The notes beneath the pieces were generated by a model, which worked only from the letters and a program-made list of their open reading frames with translations, did not search any database and had not been told where the DNA came from. From Anodontia alba (Eukaryota; Mollusca; Bivalvia; Lucinida; Lucinidae), in assembly GCA_964016985.1 (NCBI GenBank), contig OZ024825.1, positions 29,751,893-29,815,892 of the forward strand: a stretch of DNA of 64,000 nt. The letters run 5' to 3'. Shown here one piece after another: positions 9,594 to 20,342 of this stretch. Both the position numbers and the translations under genes were made by a program. Position 1 is the stretch's first letter, and each line of letters begins with the position of its first letter.

Positions 9594-11619
9594 CAGACCT
9601 GTTACCGATTACATACAAATGTATTTGATTACAATTACAATTACTTTGTTATTTCATGATTACAGATTACAATTACAATTATATCTTTCCTGAATGTAAT
9701 CAATTACAATTACAATTACGTTGCAATGTAATTGATTACAATTACAATTACTTTCTTGTTGTTCTGTGTTTAAAAAAATTCTAGTTTAAATTAATAATCT
9801 GTTTTATTGTTCTTTCAAAGCTTCGTGCATGGCATGCTATATCCTCTGACAAGATGTTATTCATATTCTTTATACCATATATTCATTTTTTATGATATTC
9901 CATTTACTATACATTTTCTATGACATATGGTTATTTTTTTCTCTTCCTCTTGGTACCATGAGATGGTTCAAAGACTTATAGTGCCTAGCTTTTGTTGTAC
10001 TCCCTGGGGTGCAATATAATTCTGTCAGGCTGTTCATCTTAAGCATTGATATATAAAAATGAAAACAACAATGGAATTAAATCAAGTTTTCATCTGTTAT
10101 AAATAAGTTTAATTTGCATAAGCAGCATTATTAAGCTTCATGGAACAAAGGAAAGAACAATCCCTTCTTTGTCTAAAAATGTAGTGTGGTGGTTGATCGG
10201 GGTGGGGGACAAAAAAAAATCAATCTTGGCCCAAGGCTGTACAGTTTAAAATTTGCAGTGAATAAGTTTTGTTAGGACATTGCTTTATCTGTCAGTAGAC
10301 CAGATAAGAGGAGTAAATTGCTTACAACTGAAGGATAATTTTCCTTATCATTCAATGAAACATATGTTGTGGGTACTCATTTGAACCATCTCACTGAGAT
10401 GGTTTAAATAAGTACCCACAACATATGTTTTCATTGAGAGATAAGAAAAATTATCCCTGAATTATCACTAATTTACCCCTCTTATTTGGTCCTCTAACTG
10501 TATGAAAGAACCAGCTCAAAACCTGTCAATGTCCTCAGGCAATATGTCAAAACTTCACACAGGTACTTTACAGAAGGGTATAATTTGGCCAGTTTTAGTA
10601 AATGCCATAAATAATTCAAGTATTTGGATACTTGATAAATAGGCCTATGCAAACAATGAAGAAAAAGTACATCAGGGTCTACATCCTTTCAAATTCAAAT
10701 GTCATTGTTTAGATGCAGAAATATATGACAAGACCAAACTCCAACTATAAATTATGACAGGTCAACTTTAGCTACTTAACAATTGTCCAAATGTATATAA
10801 CTTTTACAGTAGGTCATCTGACATGAGAGACATTGTTGACAGCATGCACACAATAAACATGAAATTATATAAGTCAGTAAGTTACTGTAAAAACACTAAA
10901 ATTTTCATTTTCCATATCACATGACTGTATGGAGACAGTGAAGGCTCTGGTGGGACTGCACAAATTCAAAGCTGCACCTGAAATGCCTCTTGGCACATGC
11001 CTTTACCATTATCATATGGATTAGTCAATTCTTTTCTGGATCTGCAATGTTTGCCTTGATCTGTCTGTCCGAAAGTATAATACACCCTTAAACAACCATG
11101 TTATATCCAAACAAAAACGTAGAGATATATTGATAAAAGACTATAAATGTTTGCCAATTTAATTACTTTGATTATTTGCTAATTCATATCAGCTTATCCA
11201 TGTGTGAAATTTCAATTTCCTTTGATCTCTAAGATGTATTTTTTAAATTTTCTTTTATCTCAAAGATGTATTGATTGTTTTAAACAAACCAATACAGAGT
11301 CATTAAGTCATTAAATGTATACAAATCAAAATAATTATCTCCAGTGCTCTTGTTTCTTGTCAAGTTGTCATACCAGAAATGATTTTTTTTTTTTTTCAAT
11401 TCTATTCCTTCTGACTTATTTTATTTAAATATCCATATTGTAATCGTATTGTAATCGTCAAAGTAATCACGATTACAGGCTGTTTTGCAATGTATTCGAT
11501 TACAATTACAATTACTTGTAATCATAAAAATCAATGATTACAGATAACATTTCAATTACTCAAAACTTGTAATCGATTACATGTAATTATGATTACTGAT
11601 TACAATTACAACAGGTCTG
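9594..11619. mobile_element. Non-autonomous hAT transposon, 2026 bp
   Basis: The ends CAGACCTGTT / AACAGGTCTG are bracketed by a perfect 8-bp duplication GGTATGAC (9586-9593 and 11620-11627), the signature of hAT. Both subterminal regions (about 9600-9760 and 11440-11610) are packed with ATTACAATTACAATTAC-type repeats in both orientations, as expected for transposase binding sites. No transposase is encoded, and a family A MITE is nested at 10324-10470. The element itself sits in a tRNA-type SINE inside MED23 intron 2. Confidence 0.92.
10324..10470. mobile_element. MITE family A nested in hAT (core beta)
   Basis: A palindrome around ATGTTGTGGGTACTCATTTG and its complement, with arms GGATAATTTTCCTTATC / GATAAGAAAAATTATCC. 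Confidence 0.8.
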
Positions 11620-11627
11620 GGTATGAC

Positions 11628-11712
11628 CTGGCTGAGGATGGAACCCACCACCTCCTGATCAGGAGATGGATTTTTCTACCAACTCAGTCACTCAGCTGGT
11701 TTCCTATCAGTA
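11628..11712 (-). mobile_element. tRNA-like SINE head, cut by the hAT insertion
   Basis: On the minus strand an A-box-like TGACTGAGTTGGTA and a B-box-like GGGTTCCATCC are spaced as in a tRNA. The sequence resumes left of the hAT at about 9593 and earlier. It is not a functional tRNA gene because the acceptor stem is not paired. Confidence 0.6.
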
Positions 11713-11805
11713 GCAACATAACTGTTTTTTGGTACAAAAGTAAAAAGAAATATCACTCAGCTTTCTCCTTATCTAAAGCTATGTATATCATCAGCCTTTA
11801 TTCAG

Positions 11806-11969
11806 AGCTCCAGATAAGGTTTTTTTTCCCCAATCAAAAGGTATTAATATTTTTCTTATTTATCCATGTAAACATACGTTGTGGGTACTAATGAGTATCC
11901 ACAACATATGTTTAATACTGAGAAATAAGGAAAATAGTTACTTGATTTCCCTTCTAACCTGGAACTATG
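11806..11969. mobile_element. MITE family A abutting MED23 exon 2 (core beta)
   Basis: The shell ends are AGCTCCAGATAAGG and CTAACCTGGAACTAT. The centre is GTTGTGGGTACTAATGAG. Its right end is only about 9 bp from the GT of the MED23 exon 2 donor. Confidence 0.8.
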
Positions 11970-11978
11970 AATGCTTAC

Positions 11979-12098
11979 CTGTGGTATGCCATTCCAAAGT
12001 GTAGTGAGAAGATCTGTACAGTAGTCCTGCTTCCATTTCTTTGACTCTTCTGAATGTTTAATGAAACCACAGAATGCCTCCTCTACTGATTCTCCCCT
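11979..12098 (-). CDS. MED23: MED23 coding exon 2 (40 codons)
   Basis: The acceptor is TTTCAG|AGG (high end 12098) and the donor CCACAG|GTAAGC (low end 11979), phase 0 at both ends. The peptide begins RGESVEEAFCGFIKH and ends LWNGIPQ, aligning to human MED23 TEVIEEAFPGMF ... FWGGLSQ. Fit to exon 3 is exact in phase. Confidence 0.88.
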
Positions 12099-12203
12099 CT
12101 GAAATGGAGAGAATGGTAACTTTGGCATGTCAAGTTTAATTATAATGCCTCCCCAGCAAACAGTTATACTGCTGTGTTTATTTTGATTTTACTTCACTTA
12201 TTC

Positions 12204-12288
12204 CCCAGCAAACACACAGTCTCAGGAATGTCCTGACAATGCTAGTGACATTGTAACAGCATTGATGTGACGTTGTGTGTTTGCTGGG
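12204..12288. mobile_element. Small MITE, family M-like, 85 bp
   Basis: The inverted ends are CCCAGCAAACACACA / TGTGTGTTTGCTGGG. An extra CCCAGCAAACA lies nearby at about 12154. Confidence 0.7.
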
Positions 12289-12309
12289 TAATTAAGGTTC
12301 ATGGTTGGC

Positions 12310-15010
12310 TATCTGTCTGGAGGTTTGACTTTGTCAATGGCCAAGTCCAATGGCATGGAGCATTGTGCTCTGCACAGAAGAGCTGTACACGTGGCCATGT
12401 GTCTTGAAAGAGAGGTGATGGGAAGAGAGAACTGGTAGCGGCTCCTTGAACTTCCAGGTGGTTTTCACACGTGTTGTGGTTGAAAGTTCACAGTCACCGG
12501 CTGCTGCCAGCATGTCTCCAAGGTAGCAAAAGGAAGCTACCATCTCCAGCTTGTCAGGTCCGACTTGGACTTCCCTCTGTGGTCTGCCACCCATGGGCGT
12601 GCAGTTCCCTGGCACTGTGTATATCTGTAGCCAGGGTCCTCTGTCAAGGGCTTGAGCCCATTGCATTTCTTGTGCACCAAGTGCTTGCAGCCACTGCAGA
12701 AGATTCTATTGCTGCCCACTCCAGTGCGACAAGCTGCACATGGAAACTCGCCTGAACTCTGCAGGAGGTCCAGGCCCATACCACAGATCATGATCTTCAT
12801 CTTTCCTGGATTTAATCTCAGTCCTTTCTCCTCCATTGCTTCTTTCCAAGTCAAGAGCCTCCTGACCCATTCCTTGAGCGACTCAGCAATGATAACAAGG
12901 TCTTAGAGGTCCTCCCAGGGGACCCCAGAGCGGAACTTGTGTGACAGGGCTTCAAGCTCAATGATGTACAGCAGTGGGCTGAGTACTGTGCTTTGGTGAA
13001 CCGGACCTTCACTTCAAACTCTTCACTGTACCCCTTACCAACACGGACACAGTCACACATATATCCCCTGGACCAGTCGCACAATCGACTCTTCCAAGCC
13101 AAGTTTTCTCAGTGCCCACCAAATGACCTACGTAAGCCATGTAGAGTCTCTTGTTGGCAGCTAGATACTTCTCTTGCAGCTGCCTGACAACAAAGATTAT
13201 GTCTATTGTGCCTCTGCCTGGGATGAAGCCAAACTGGGAATCGTCGATTGACACCATCTGATGAGGCCGTCCACAATCCTCTCCAGGACTTTCATGACCT
13301 GCTCTGTCAGCTTGAGACCACAGTAGTTGCCCCTGTCCAATGCATTCTCCTTACCCTTGTACAGGCAGACAAGACAATGGAACTCTGCTCCCAGTCGGAG
13401 GGTACCTTGCCATTGTGAATGATTACAGCTGTGAGGTCACGGATCATGGAGGTGCCCGTGTCACCCGCTGCTCGTATCATCTCCACTACTTTGCCTGATG
13501 GGCCAGGTGCTTTGCCAGCCTTCATCTGAGAGATAGTCTTCTTAACCAAATCAATGGTGATAGGGATGGATTTGCCTTCCACTGGTGGTTCATCAGACAG
13601 GTGGTCTCACACATCACTCAATGTTGAGAAGCCTTTGGTAGTGCTCTAACCAGGCCTTCTGCTTTGAGACTTTGCTCACTGATATCTCCCCTGCATTATT
13701 CTTCACCGGTTTGCCACCTACAACAACAGCGTTCTCTTCTAAACTGGTTAGCAAGGCGGTAGACTTCTGAATCCTTGGGGACAATACTCTCGTAGACCTC
13801 CTTGTCGGCTATTTGATGAGCATGGAGCTCTGCATGTCTGGCAATGTGTTTGGCTGCATCATATGATGCCTTTACAAGTCCTCCATGCTGTGAAAGCTTT
13901 TCCTTGGCTGCAATGGCCTTTTCTATGCGCTCGTTCCACCACCAGGTTTTATGATGCCAACAGTGGAGCCTAGTTGTGCCACACACCTCCTCAATTGTCT
14001 TGAGCAGGCCTGTCTTGATGTTGTTCAGATATCCTCAGTGGCAGCATCAGCTACACCTGCAGACACACTCACATGCAATTTGAAGACTTCCTGGAAACGA
14101 CTGTTCATCTTTAAGCTTCCAAAATTAAAGACGAGGGGTGAACTTGCGATTGGATTTTGGTGGCAAATCAATCCTCATGTTGCATACAAGAAGCTGATAT
14201 TACAGGGCTACTTCCTCGCCAGGGATCACTTTCACATCTGTGACAAGGTTGCGCAAGGTCCTGCGGAAAAGGATGGTCTATCTGCGTGGCTGCATTTCCA
14301 GGCTTGTACGTGATGAGATGCCTGTTACGTTTCTTGAAACGTGTTCCCAAGAAGCAGGTCAAATGCTAGGGCATACTCTAGGATTCTCTCACCCTCAACA
14401 TCTGGTTCTGGCCTGCCAGACCCCATCTTACCATGCACTTGCCTGTATCCAGTACCTTCCCTGCCTACATGGCCATTCCAATCTCCACACAGGATCAGTA
14501 ATTCAGATTCTGGGATCCTGGCAGTCACAGCATGCAGCTGGTCAAAGAACAGGTCCTTAACTTCATCACTTAGACCACTCTGTGGGGCATACACAGAAAG
14601 AAAATTAACCATACGCTGACCGACTATAAGCTTCACTAAGATGATTCTGTCGGAGACTCTCAAAAATGTTCTCTATCCACTCTTTTGCCACAAACACTCC
14701 TACACCAGCAGTGCCTTTGTCGTTTCCTGACCAGCAGAGCTTGTACCTGGTGTCCTCTTGCCCTTGACTGTGTGGCAGTTGCCACCACAGCATCTGGTCT
14801 CCTGAATACAGCAGACATATACTCTCCTTCAGGATAGTGTTTCCACTACCTCGCAAATTCTTCCTCTCAGTGTTCACCTTGAGTGTTCCCACCCTGAATT
14901 TCCTCAGGTGCTTGCTTGATTCACTACAATGGCCCGACCCTTCCTCTCACACCTGACAGGAGGCCAGGCCGGAGACGTCACCAACAGATCTTTGGTGTCT
15001 TTTGGCACTG
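12310..15010 (-). mobile_element. Decayed non-LTR retrotransposon LINE-1 in MED23 intron 1
   Basis: Read on the minus strand, the 5' part (14892-14325) is an AP-type endonuclease with the motif CGDWNGHVG and FLSVYAPQSG. Then comes a linker (13986-13696) and a reverse transcriptase region with FGFIPGRGTIDIIFVVRQLQ (near 13230). The part around 12850-12540 has NPGKMKIMICGMGLDLLQ followed by a Cys/His finger C-x2-C-x10-C-x2-C-x4-H-x2-C. The 3' part stops near 12334 soon after a conserved LHA motif, so the end is lost. Frames change several times and the catalytic block is damaged, so the copy is dead. It is oriented like MED23. I do not assign a clade beyond APE-type LINE. Confidence 0.88.
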
Positions 15011-15553
15011 CCTAACTCAGTTTTTGTAGTTGAGATAGCCATAAAGAGTTTGAAACAACTGTTTTTACAGGATTGCCTCTCCTAGCTGAAGTTTTTTAAC
15101 GGCATGCACACCTTCCTGCACTCGGGCAGTGTGCATTGCCATCTGCCAAACCACAATAGCTAGAACATCAAGCCATAGGTCTGTAGATGATTGCCGCCTA
15201 GCCCTGCCTCGTAACCCTGATGGTGAGGAGGCAACTGTGATTGTGGGCAGCCTCACATTCCTACACTCAGAGTGTGTCACAGCTGGATGCAGTTTTAGTC
15301 ATATCAGAATCAGAATATTTTACTAGTGATACATCAATAGACATTCATTCACCAGGACGTGTTAAAGAATGCAAAATCTATTTTTTGGGAGGGGCTAAAA
15401 ATCATAGTAGGATCTTCCATAAACCTAAAAATATGGAAAAAAAAAACTGTGGCCTAAGTTCAAGCTACCATAGAATTGATCAGGCGATACCAAAAGTTGC
15501 CTCCCTTTAAATAGTTCTTGGTGAATTTCAGAGATTAAAACTTCTTTATTTAC
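15011..15553. other. Unassigned intron 1 sequence
   Basis: No gene is supported. A minus-strand open stretch at 15280-15065 has no recognisable family. The interval belongs to MED23 intron 1. Confidence 0.4.
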
Positions 15554-15607
15554 AAGTATATCAGCAATGGCATCCGAAACATTATCTTCTACAGATCTTT
15601 CTGTCAT
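15554..15607 (-). CDS. MED23: MED23 first coding exon (18 codons), gene start
   Basis: MED23 is a subunit of the Mediator complex, the nuclear coactivator that links transcription factors to RNA polymerase II; it sits in the tail. The ATG is at 15607 in the context CAAAGATGAC, and the exon ends at donor ATACTT|GTAAAT, in phase 0 with exon 2. The peptide reads MTERSVEDNVSDAIADIL. Joined to exon 2 it resembles the human start, METQLQSIFEEVVK followed by TEVIEEAF, with about five extra residues. The six exons give 204 residues and align to the N-terminal part of the roughly 1370-residue human protein; the remainder is outside the window. This first exon is the least certain of the six because it is short and the match is weak. 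The introns hold one LINE, one hAT element, two SINE families and at least nine MITEs. Confidence 0.7.
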
Positions 15608-15919
15608 CTTTGAAGCCTTTTTTGATCACATTTCAAACAACCAGTATCAATATGGTAAGGGTTTTTTCCAAACAAAAATATCATGACAGAAATCCATCTA
15701 TGTGCGCTGCCATTTTTATTTTACGCAATGCTTCAAGTTTTATTATTTATATAAATCGTTTATTATGTATATAAAAGCGCGCCGTCAAACCAATATTTTC
15801 ATCTTATTTGCTTACTCATGTAGTTTTGATTTAATCAATATCTTAGTATAAATTTTTAAAAACACTTTAAAAATTAAATAACGAGTTATAAATTTAGACC
15901 GTGGCACATTATGTGTAAG

Positions 15920-15970
15920 TAGACACATGCGCAGACGAAAGGTTTTCCGTTACTCATTTCCGGGTTTAGA
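15920..15970 (-). promoter_or_regulatory. Possible MED23 promoter elements (NRF1-like, ETS-like)
   Basis: About 320-360 bp upstream of the MED23 ATG, an NRF1-like core CATGCGCAG (15926-15934) and an ETS core CCCGGAAAT on the minus strand (15956-15964) lie 22 bp apart. This pairing is common in TATA-less housekeeping promoters. No start site can be read from the sequence. Confidence 0.35.
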
Positions 15971-16507
15971 ATTTGTGGAATTTTTGATGTAAGTGTAAAT
16001 TAAATGTATACTAATTGTCTTGAGAACATTCTGTACAATATACATCATTAGAACAATACTAAAGATCGCTCTGCAACTTTTAGAAATGGTCGCATATAAG
16101 AGAATTTATTGAAAAATATAGAATAAAGGGTGGGAAATTTGGACAGGTTATCCTGCAAGTTTACACAAAAATTGAGGTGTGGTATGGATAGCAAAACATT
16201 GTTTTTGTTTCTTTCAGACTCTCTGTAGTGCTACATGCTCTTTTCAAGTGTGCCACTGTGTAAAACAATTTGCAACTAATATGAAATGGGGTCTTCACCA
16301 AACTGCAACCAACCTTTTTATGGTAGGATCAGTGTTCAAAATTTGAGAGGGAAACCAGTCATACTCCTAATTTCAAAGCAGTAATTGCTAGTTACAAAAT
16401 TAGCAGCCCTATTCTGAATCTTTTCGTTTTCTTCTTGAAGAACCACACTTTGGGATCCCAAACACAACTGCCATATTTCAAAACTGGGCGATCAAGTCTG
16501 TCATACA

Positions 16508-16952
16508 GTCAGGAGCATAACTTCTACAAGTAATTTTTTTTTTTTTAACTCAGGAGTTAACAATTTTGCTACAGTTTGTGGATTTAACTTGTTTCAGTTA
16601 TTTTTTAATTTGTGCTAATTGTTCACCCTCTGATTGTAGACTTAAAGCAATTTTCATGGGCAAGTGGTTAATTTTGTATGAAAGATCTGAAACGTAACTT
16701 TAAGATCAAGCAATAAATTTTGTGTACATCATCTATAAATCTATACGTAGGGCCATTGAAATTAATAAAAAAGATGTAATTTTTAACTGAAAGCAGTTCT
16801 GAGAAATAACCTAGATAAACACCTTCAATCAAAGGAAAGTTAACTCATACACTTTGGAAGGGACGGAGAGAGGTAACTTTATAGTTGAATTTTAACTTAA
16901 CCAAGTGAAAAATCTTCTCAAAATTTTAGCCTTTAGAAGTTATGCTCCTGAC
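16508..16952. mobile_element. TIR DNA element inserted in LINE-2
   Basis: GTCAGGAGCATAACTTCT at the left is mirrored by AGAAGTTATGCTCCTGAC at the right. It interrupts LINE-2 between the segment ending NVIES and the segment YDRLDRPVLKYG. No ORF. I could not settle the target duplication. Confidence 0.8.
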
Positions 16953-17094
16953 TGACATTATGCTCTCTATTACATTCTGAGGACATTGATAAAGATTTTG
17001 TCTCAGGAAACTAAGTGTTCTATTTGCCTTAATACACATGTTGCTAATATGTATATTCCATCTCAAATCATATGTGATTGTTACTCCTATGCAG

Positions 17095-18861
17095 GGTTCT
17101 CGGGGACGCAGAATCCTGCGTCCCGGGACGCATAAATCAGGGTCCGGACTCCTAAAAATTCCCAAAGCCGAGTCCGCCGGACGCATGTTTTTTTCCCCGT
17201 GGGACTGCTACTAATTATGGTCGGATTATCTGACTGAAGTATAAAGTCCGCCGCGTGTTATTCGTATCGTCGGTAGTACTTCAAAGAACAGTAATAATCC
17301 GCTGCGTGCTTTTCACACCTCCTGCGACAGTACTGTTACTTGCAAAGCAAGCGGTAGTTAAACAGGTGTTGGCAGTTCACACTTCAGCGATTGAGTAATT
17401 AAAGCATGCGACTGACAAGGGGTCGCATTAAAGCATGCGACCTCTTCCCTCACTGTGTATTGCCTGCACCACCGACTGATTAATCGAAAATACACGCGCA
17501 GGTATCATGAATTCATCCGTTTATGTTTTTTTTTTTTTTTTTTTGTTATTAGCAGATCATTTTTTTTTTTTTTCAAGTTAAAAATTTTCGGACGCTGAAT
17601 TTTCGTCACTAACATAAAAAACGCCCGCTTTTTTTTTTTTGTTGTTAAAAGACAGGTGTCTCAGACAAGTGTACCTTATCCCTTTGCGAGATATCAGTCT
17701 GCGCTCAGGTCTGCGGTTCTAAACGGTTATTCCTGCTTGTTACTAAGAAAAAAAGAAAAAAAAAAACAACAAAGTTTCCCAAGTCCCATAGAATCTATCC
17801 CGTAAGCCATGTGAAGAGTCTAATGGGACTGCTCAGATGCACCCCGGACGACGGTATATGATTCGGGACTGTTATAGTTTAAGTTACATTTTCTATTGCT
17901 CCCGCATGAAGAAAGCACGTGCTCATAATGGTAGCGCGTGCTCGTAAGAGTAACGTCATTTGACAGCGTGGCGGGAAACCGTTTTGGAAGAAAAACGAAC
18001 TATTACCATGTAGCATAGTAGAGCACGTTCTTGTCAGAAATGCATATGAATCAGACACATATTTAAAATAGAACTAAATTATCAAGAGTTTTTCGGCAAA
18101 TCAAAGCAGTTGATCGAAAAGATAGTGAAGAAGTCCCGGACATTTTTTCGCAGCGTGTATTGATCGCAGCACGGTGCAAATGTAAACACTGAAATGACGT
18201 TTTGCGGGAAGCTCAACAGAAGTGTCCATGATCAGAATGTGCTGATATATTGCATATATCAGTTTGCGATAGCATATAACGGAGCTTTAATAAGTTTTGA
18301 TTAAAGTATTTTCTCTTATATACATAACACTCAAGATCACTTAATACAGACAGCAACGAACCAAACTTTTTGGGTTGGGGTATTGAATTTCAGGGCGACG
18401 ATCTTTACCATGCAAGTAAAATAGGTTATGGTTGTCATGTCTGCAGTCATATCTTCCTGGTCTGCAAAGATGTGTCTATTTTCCCATCAGGGAGACATGA
18501 CGTCATCCTAATTTATGGGCAAACTCTATTGGATTAACATCCTCGGGATGTGTGATAATGACTACCGGTTGGTTACACACACATTACTATATAATAATAA
18601 TACATAAAGCAAAGCAGAGACCAAAATCAGTTGGTAAAAAAAAACAAAAAAAAAACACAAAAAGTATGTGAAAATAAGGAAACTGATTCGCCATTCGGTA
18701 TTAACAGAATGAAGTTAGCTGGGACATGCTCACTATTAAAGGAGAGTCATGAAAAAAAAAAAAAAAAAAAATGGGACTCCTATTTTTGGGGAGTGGGACT
18801 CCTACTTTTTATAAAAAGGGAGTCCCGGACTCCCACTTTTAAAATCCTAGTGAGAACCCTG
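17095..18861. mobile_element. hAT-like non-autonomous element in LINE-2, 1767 bp
   Basis: The ends CAGGGTTCTC / GAGAACCCTG are flanked by a flush 5-bp duplication CTATG. Removing the element and one CTATG copy restores the LINE reading frame across the junction (KYIGVTIT). Subterminal GGACTCC and GGAGTCC motifs recur at both ends. The interior has poly-T and poly-A runs, CpG-containing stretches and no ORF above about 80 codons. Confidence 0.9.
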
Positions 18862-19430
18862 CTATGTATTTAATGGAATCCACATTTACGAGGACCGTTC
18901 CCCTTAAAGTGTAAGAAGCCTCAATTTATTTGTTCTCTTCCTAGTTATCTGCATTTAACTGGCTGGCATCCCATACCCCATTTTCTTGCCAAACATTCTA
19001 ATCGATCTATATCCTTCTGAAGTTTCAATGTCCTCTGTATGTCTAATTTCATGATAGCAAACACGGTCATCTGTGAAAAGTCTTATTTGTGAGTCAATGT
19101 CTGTGTAAATATCATTAATGTACAGGGAGAACAAAATGAACCAAGAGCAGACCCTTGTGGGATACCAGACAAAACTGGAGCCATCTCAGAAGTTTCACCA
19201 TTTACAACAGCTCGTTTTGTTCTATAACAAAGATAGGAATCCAAATAATTTGCTTTTAAGTAGTTCATGAGGGGGCGTGTCGAAAGCCTTCTCAAAGTCC
19301 AGAATAAATGTGTCAACCTGTCCTCCTTTGTCCAAGAGTTTTACCCAATCATTTATAACAGTGGTCAGCTGAGTTTCACAGCTGAGCCTTTTCCTAAATG
19401 CATGTTGTCTCTGTAAATCATGCAAAGGCT

Positions 19431-19962
19431 AAAGCTTGAACTGTATTCAGGGTTAAAGGCATGGTTCAGCGCCTACAAAATAAAGTGAAAGCCCCTGCTT
19501 CAATCCTCAAACAGTTTTGTTGTTGACCGCACCAAGTCAGTTTTTCTCTTGTATATCCTCTTCATTTGTTTTGTATTGTTAATTCATGTAATTCAAACTT
19601 ATCCTGTGCCAGCAGTGGTCTTTGTTGCTTGATTAAGATCTTTCCATATTTAATGGTCGGGCTGATGTCACTTCCAGTCTAGTGAACAAATATTGGAAGT
19701 GAAAACATGCCTGATCCACTACTGTACCTTGCCATTTTTTTTTATCAAAATATCTTCAGGAACTACCAGTAACAGATTATGCTAGCAGTGTGGGTCCTGG
19801 TCAAATTGCTTCTTTAAATTAGGAGCAGTTTGATCCAGATCTACACTATTCAAGCATGTCGTCCAAACATTTAGCATTAGCATGCAACAGCACAGATGCA
19901 GATCAATCTCTGTTCAAACTGGTAAGCTCCTACTCTATTGGCTAACAACATTTGTCATCTAG
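19431..19962. other. Intergenic, nothing recognised
   Basis: No gene, RNA or clear repeat is supported. It could hold the untranslated first exon or promoter of the light-chain gene, but no splice donor can be chosen with confidence. Confidence 0.4.
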
Positions 19963-20146
19963 CTGCTTTTTTCATCCTAAAAGCAGTAATATTTTTATTA
20001 CTTCTCCATAAAAATATATGTTGTGATACTCATTAGAATGTCATGGCAAAGTGCTTCTAATGGGTACCCACAGCGTATGTTTTCATGGAGAAATAAGAAA
20101 AATAAATATCAGGCTACACCTCTTATCTAGAGTTCTGGTTTATACT
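19963..20146. mobile_element. MITE family A, copy (core beta)
   Basis: Core beta palindrome with TTCTCCATAAAAATATATG and its complement; the right shell end is CTTATCTAGAG. It ends 178 bp upstream of the light-chain exon acceptor. Confidence 0.75.
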
Positions 20147-20323
20147 TTAAAGATTCTTTATACAAATAGCATAGAACTTGATCAGAAGGCTAAGATTTAT
20201 AAGCTGATCTGGGTCTGTGCTGTTTGCATGTCATATTGGTAAACTGGAGTTTTACTAAATTGGATGGCCTCATATTACTGTTGTTTTATTAAAACTACTG
20301 GTGTCTTATATGGAATTTTGCAG

Positions 20324-20342
20324 AAAAGAACAACCAAGCAAG
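20324..20342 (+). other. MYL9: 5' UTR part of the first coding exon
   Basis: A splice acceptor TTTTGCAG at 20316-20323 precedes 19 untranslated bases and the ATG, so at least one untranslated exon lies upstream. Confidence 0.7.

Larger units (their letters stand above)
16330..19430 (-). mobile_element. Decayed non-LTR retrotransposon LINE-2 with two nested DNA elements
   Basis: Minus-strand reverse transcriptase pieces appear in order. LDFEKAFDTPPHELL (motif A type) is near 19290, SGIPQGSALG near 19150, FTDD (damaged active site) near 19060, then VDSIKY up to 18866. After the insertion come GVTITYDLRWNIHISN (17093-17040) and NLYQCPQNV (near 16980). After a second insertion, RPVLKYGSCVWDP appears near 16490. 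This is the usual order of a jockey/CR1-like reverse transcriptase. The copy is 5' truncated and broken. The two interruptions are the elements at 17095-18861 and 16508-16952. Confidence 0.85.

Noticed and set aside
13009..13257. Host gene because of a long conserved-looking peptide
   Set aside because: The segment is reverse transcriptase of the LINE in MED23 intron 1.
20301..20342. Upstream in-frame ATG of the light-chain exon
   Set aside because: The acceptor TTTTGCAG lies between it and the true ATG, and family proteins begin with MSS.
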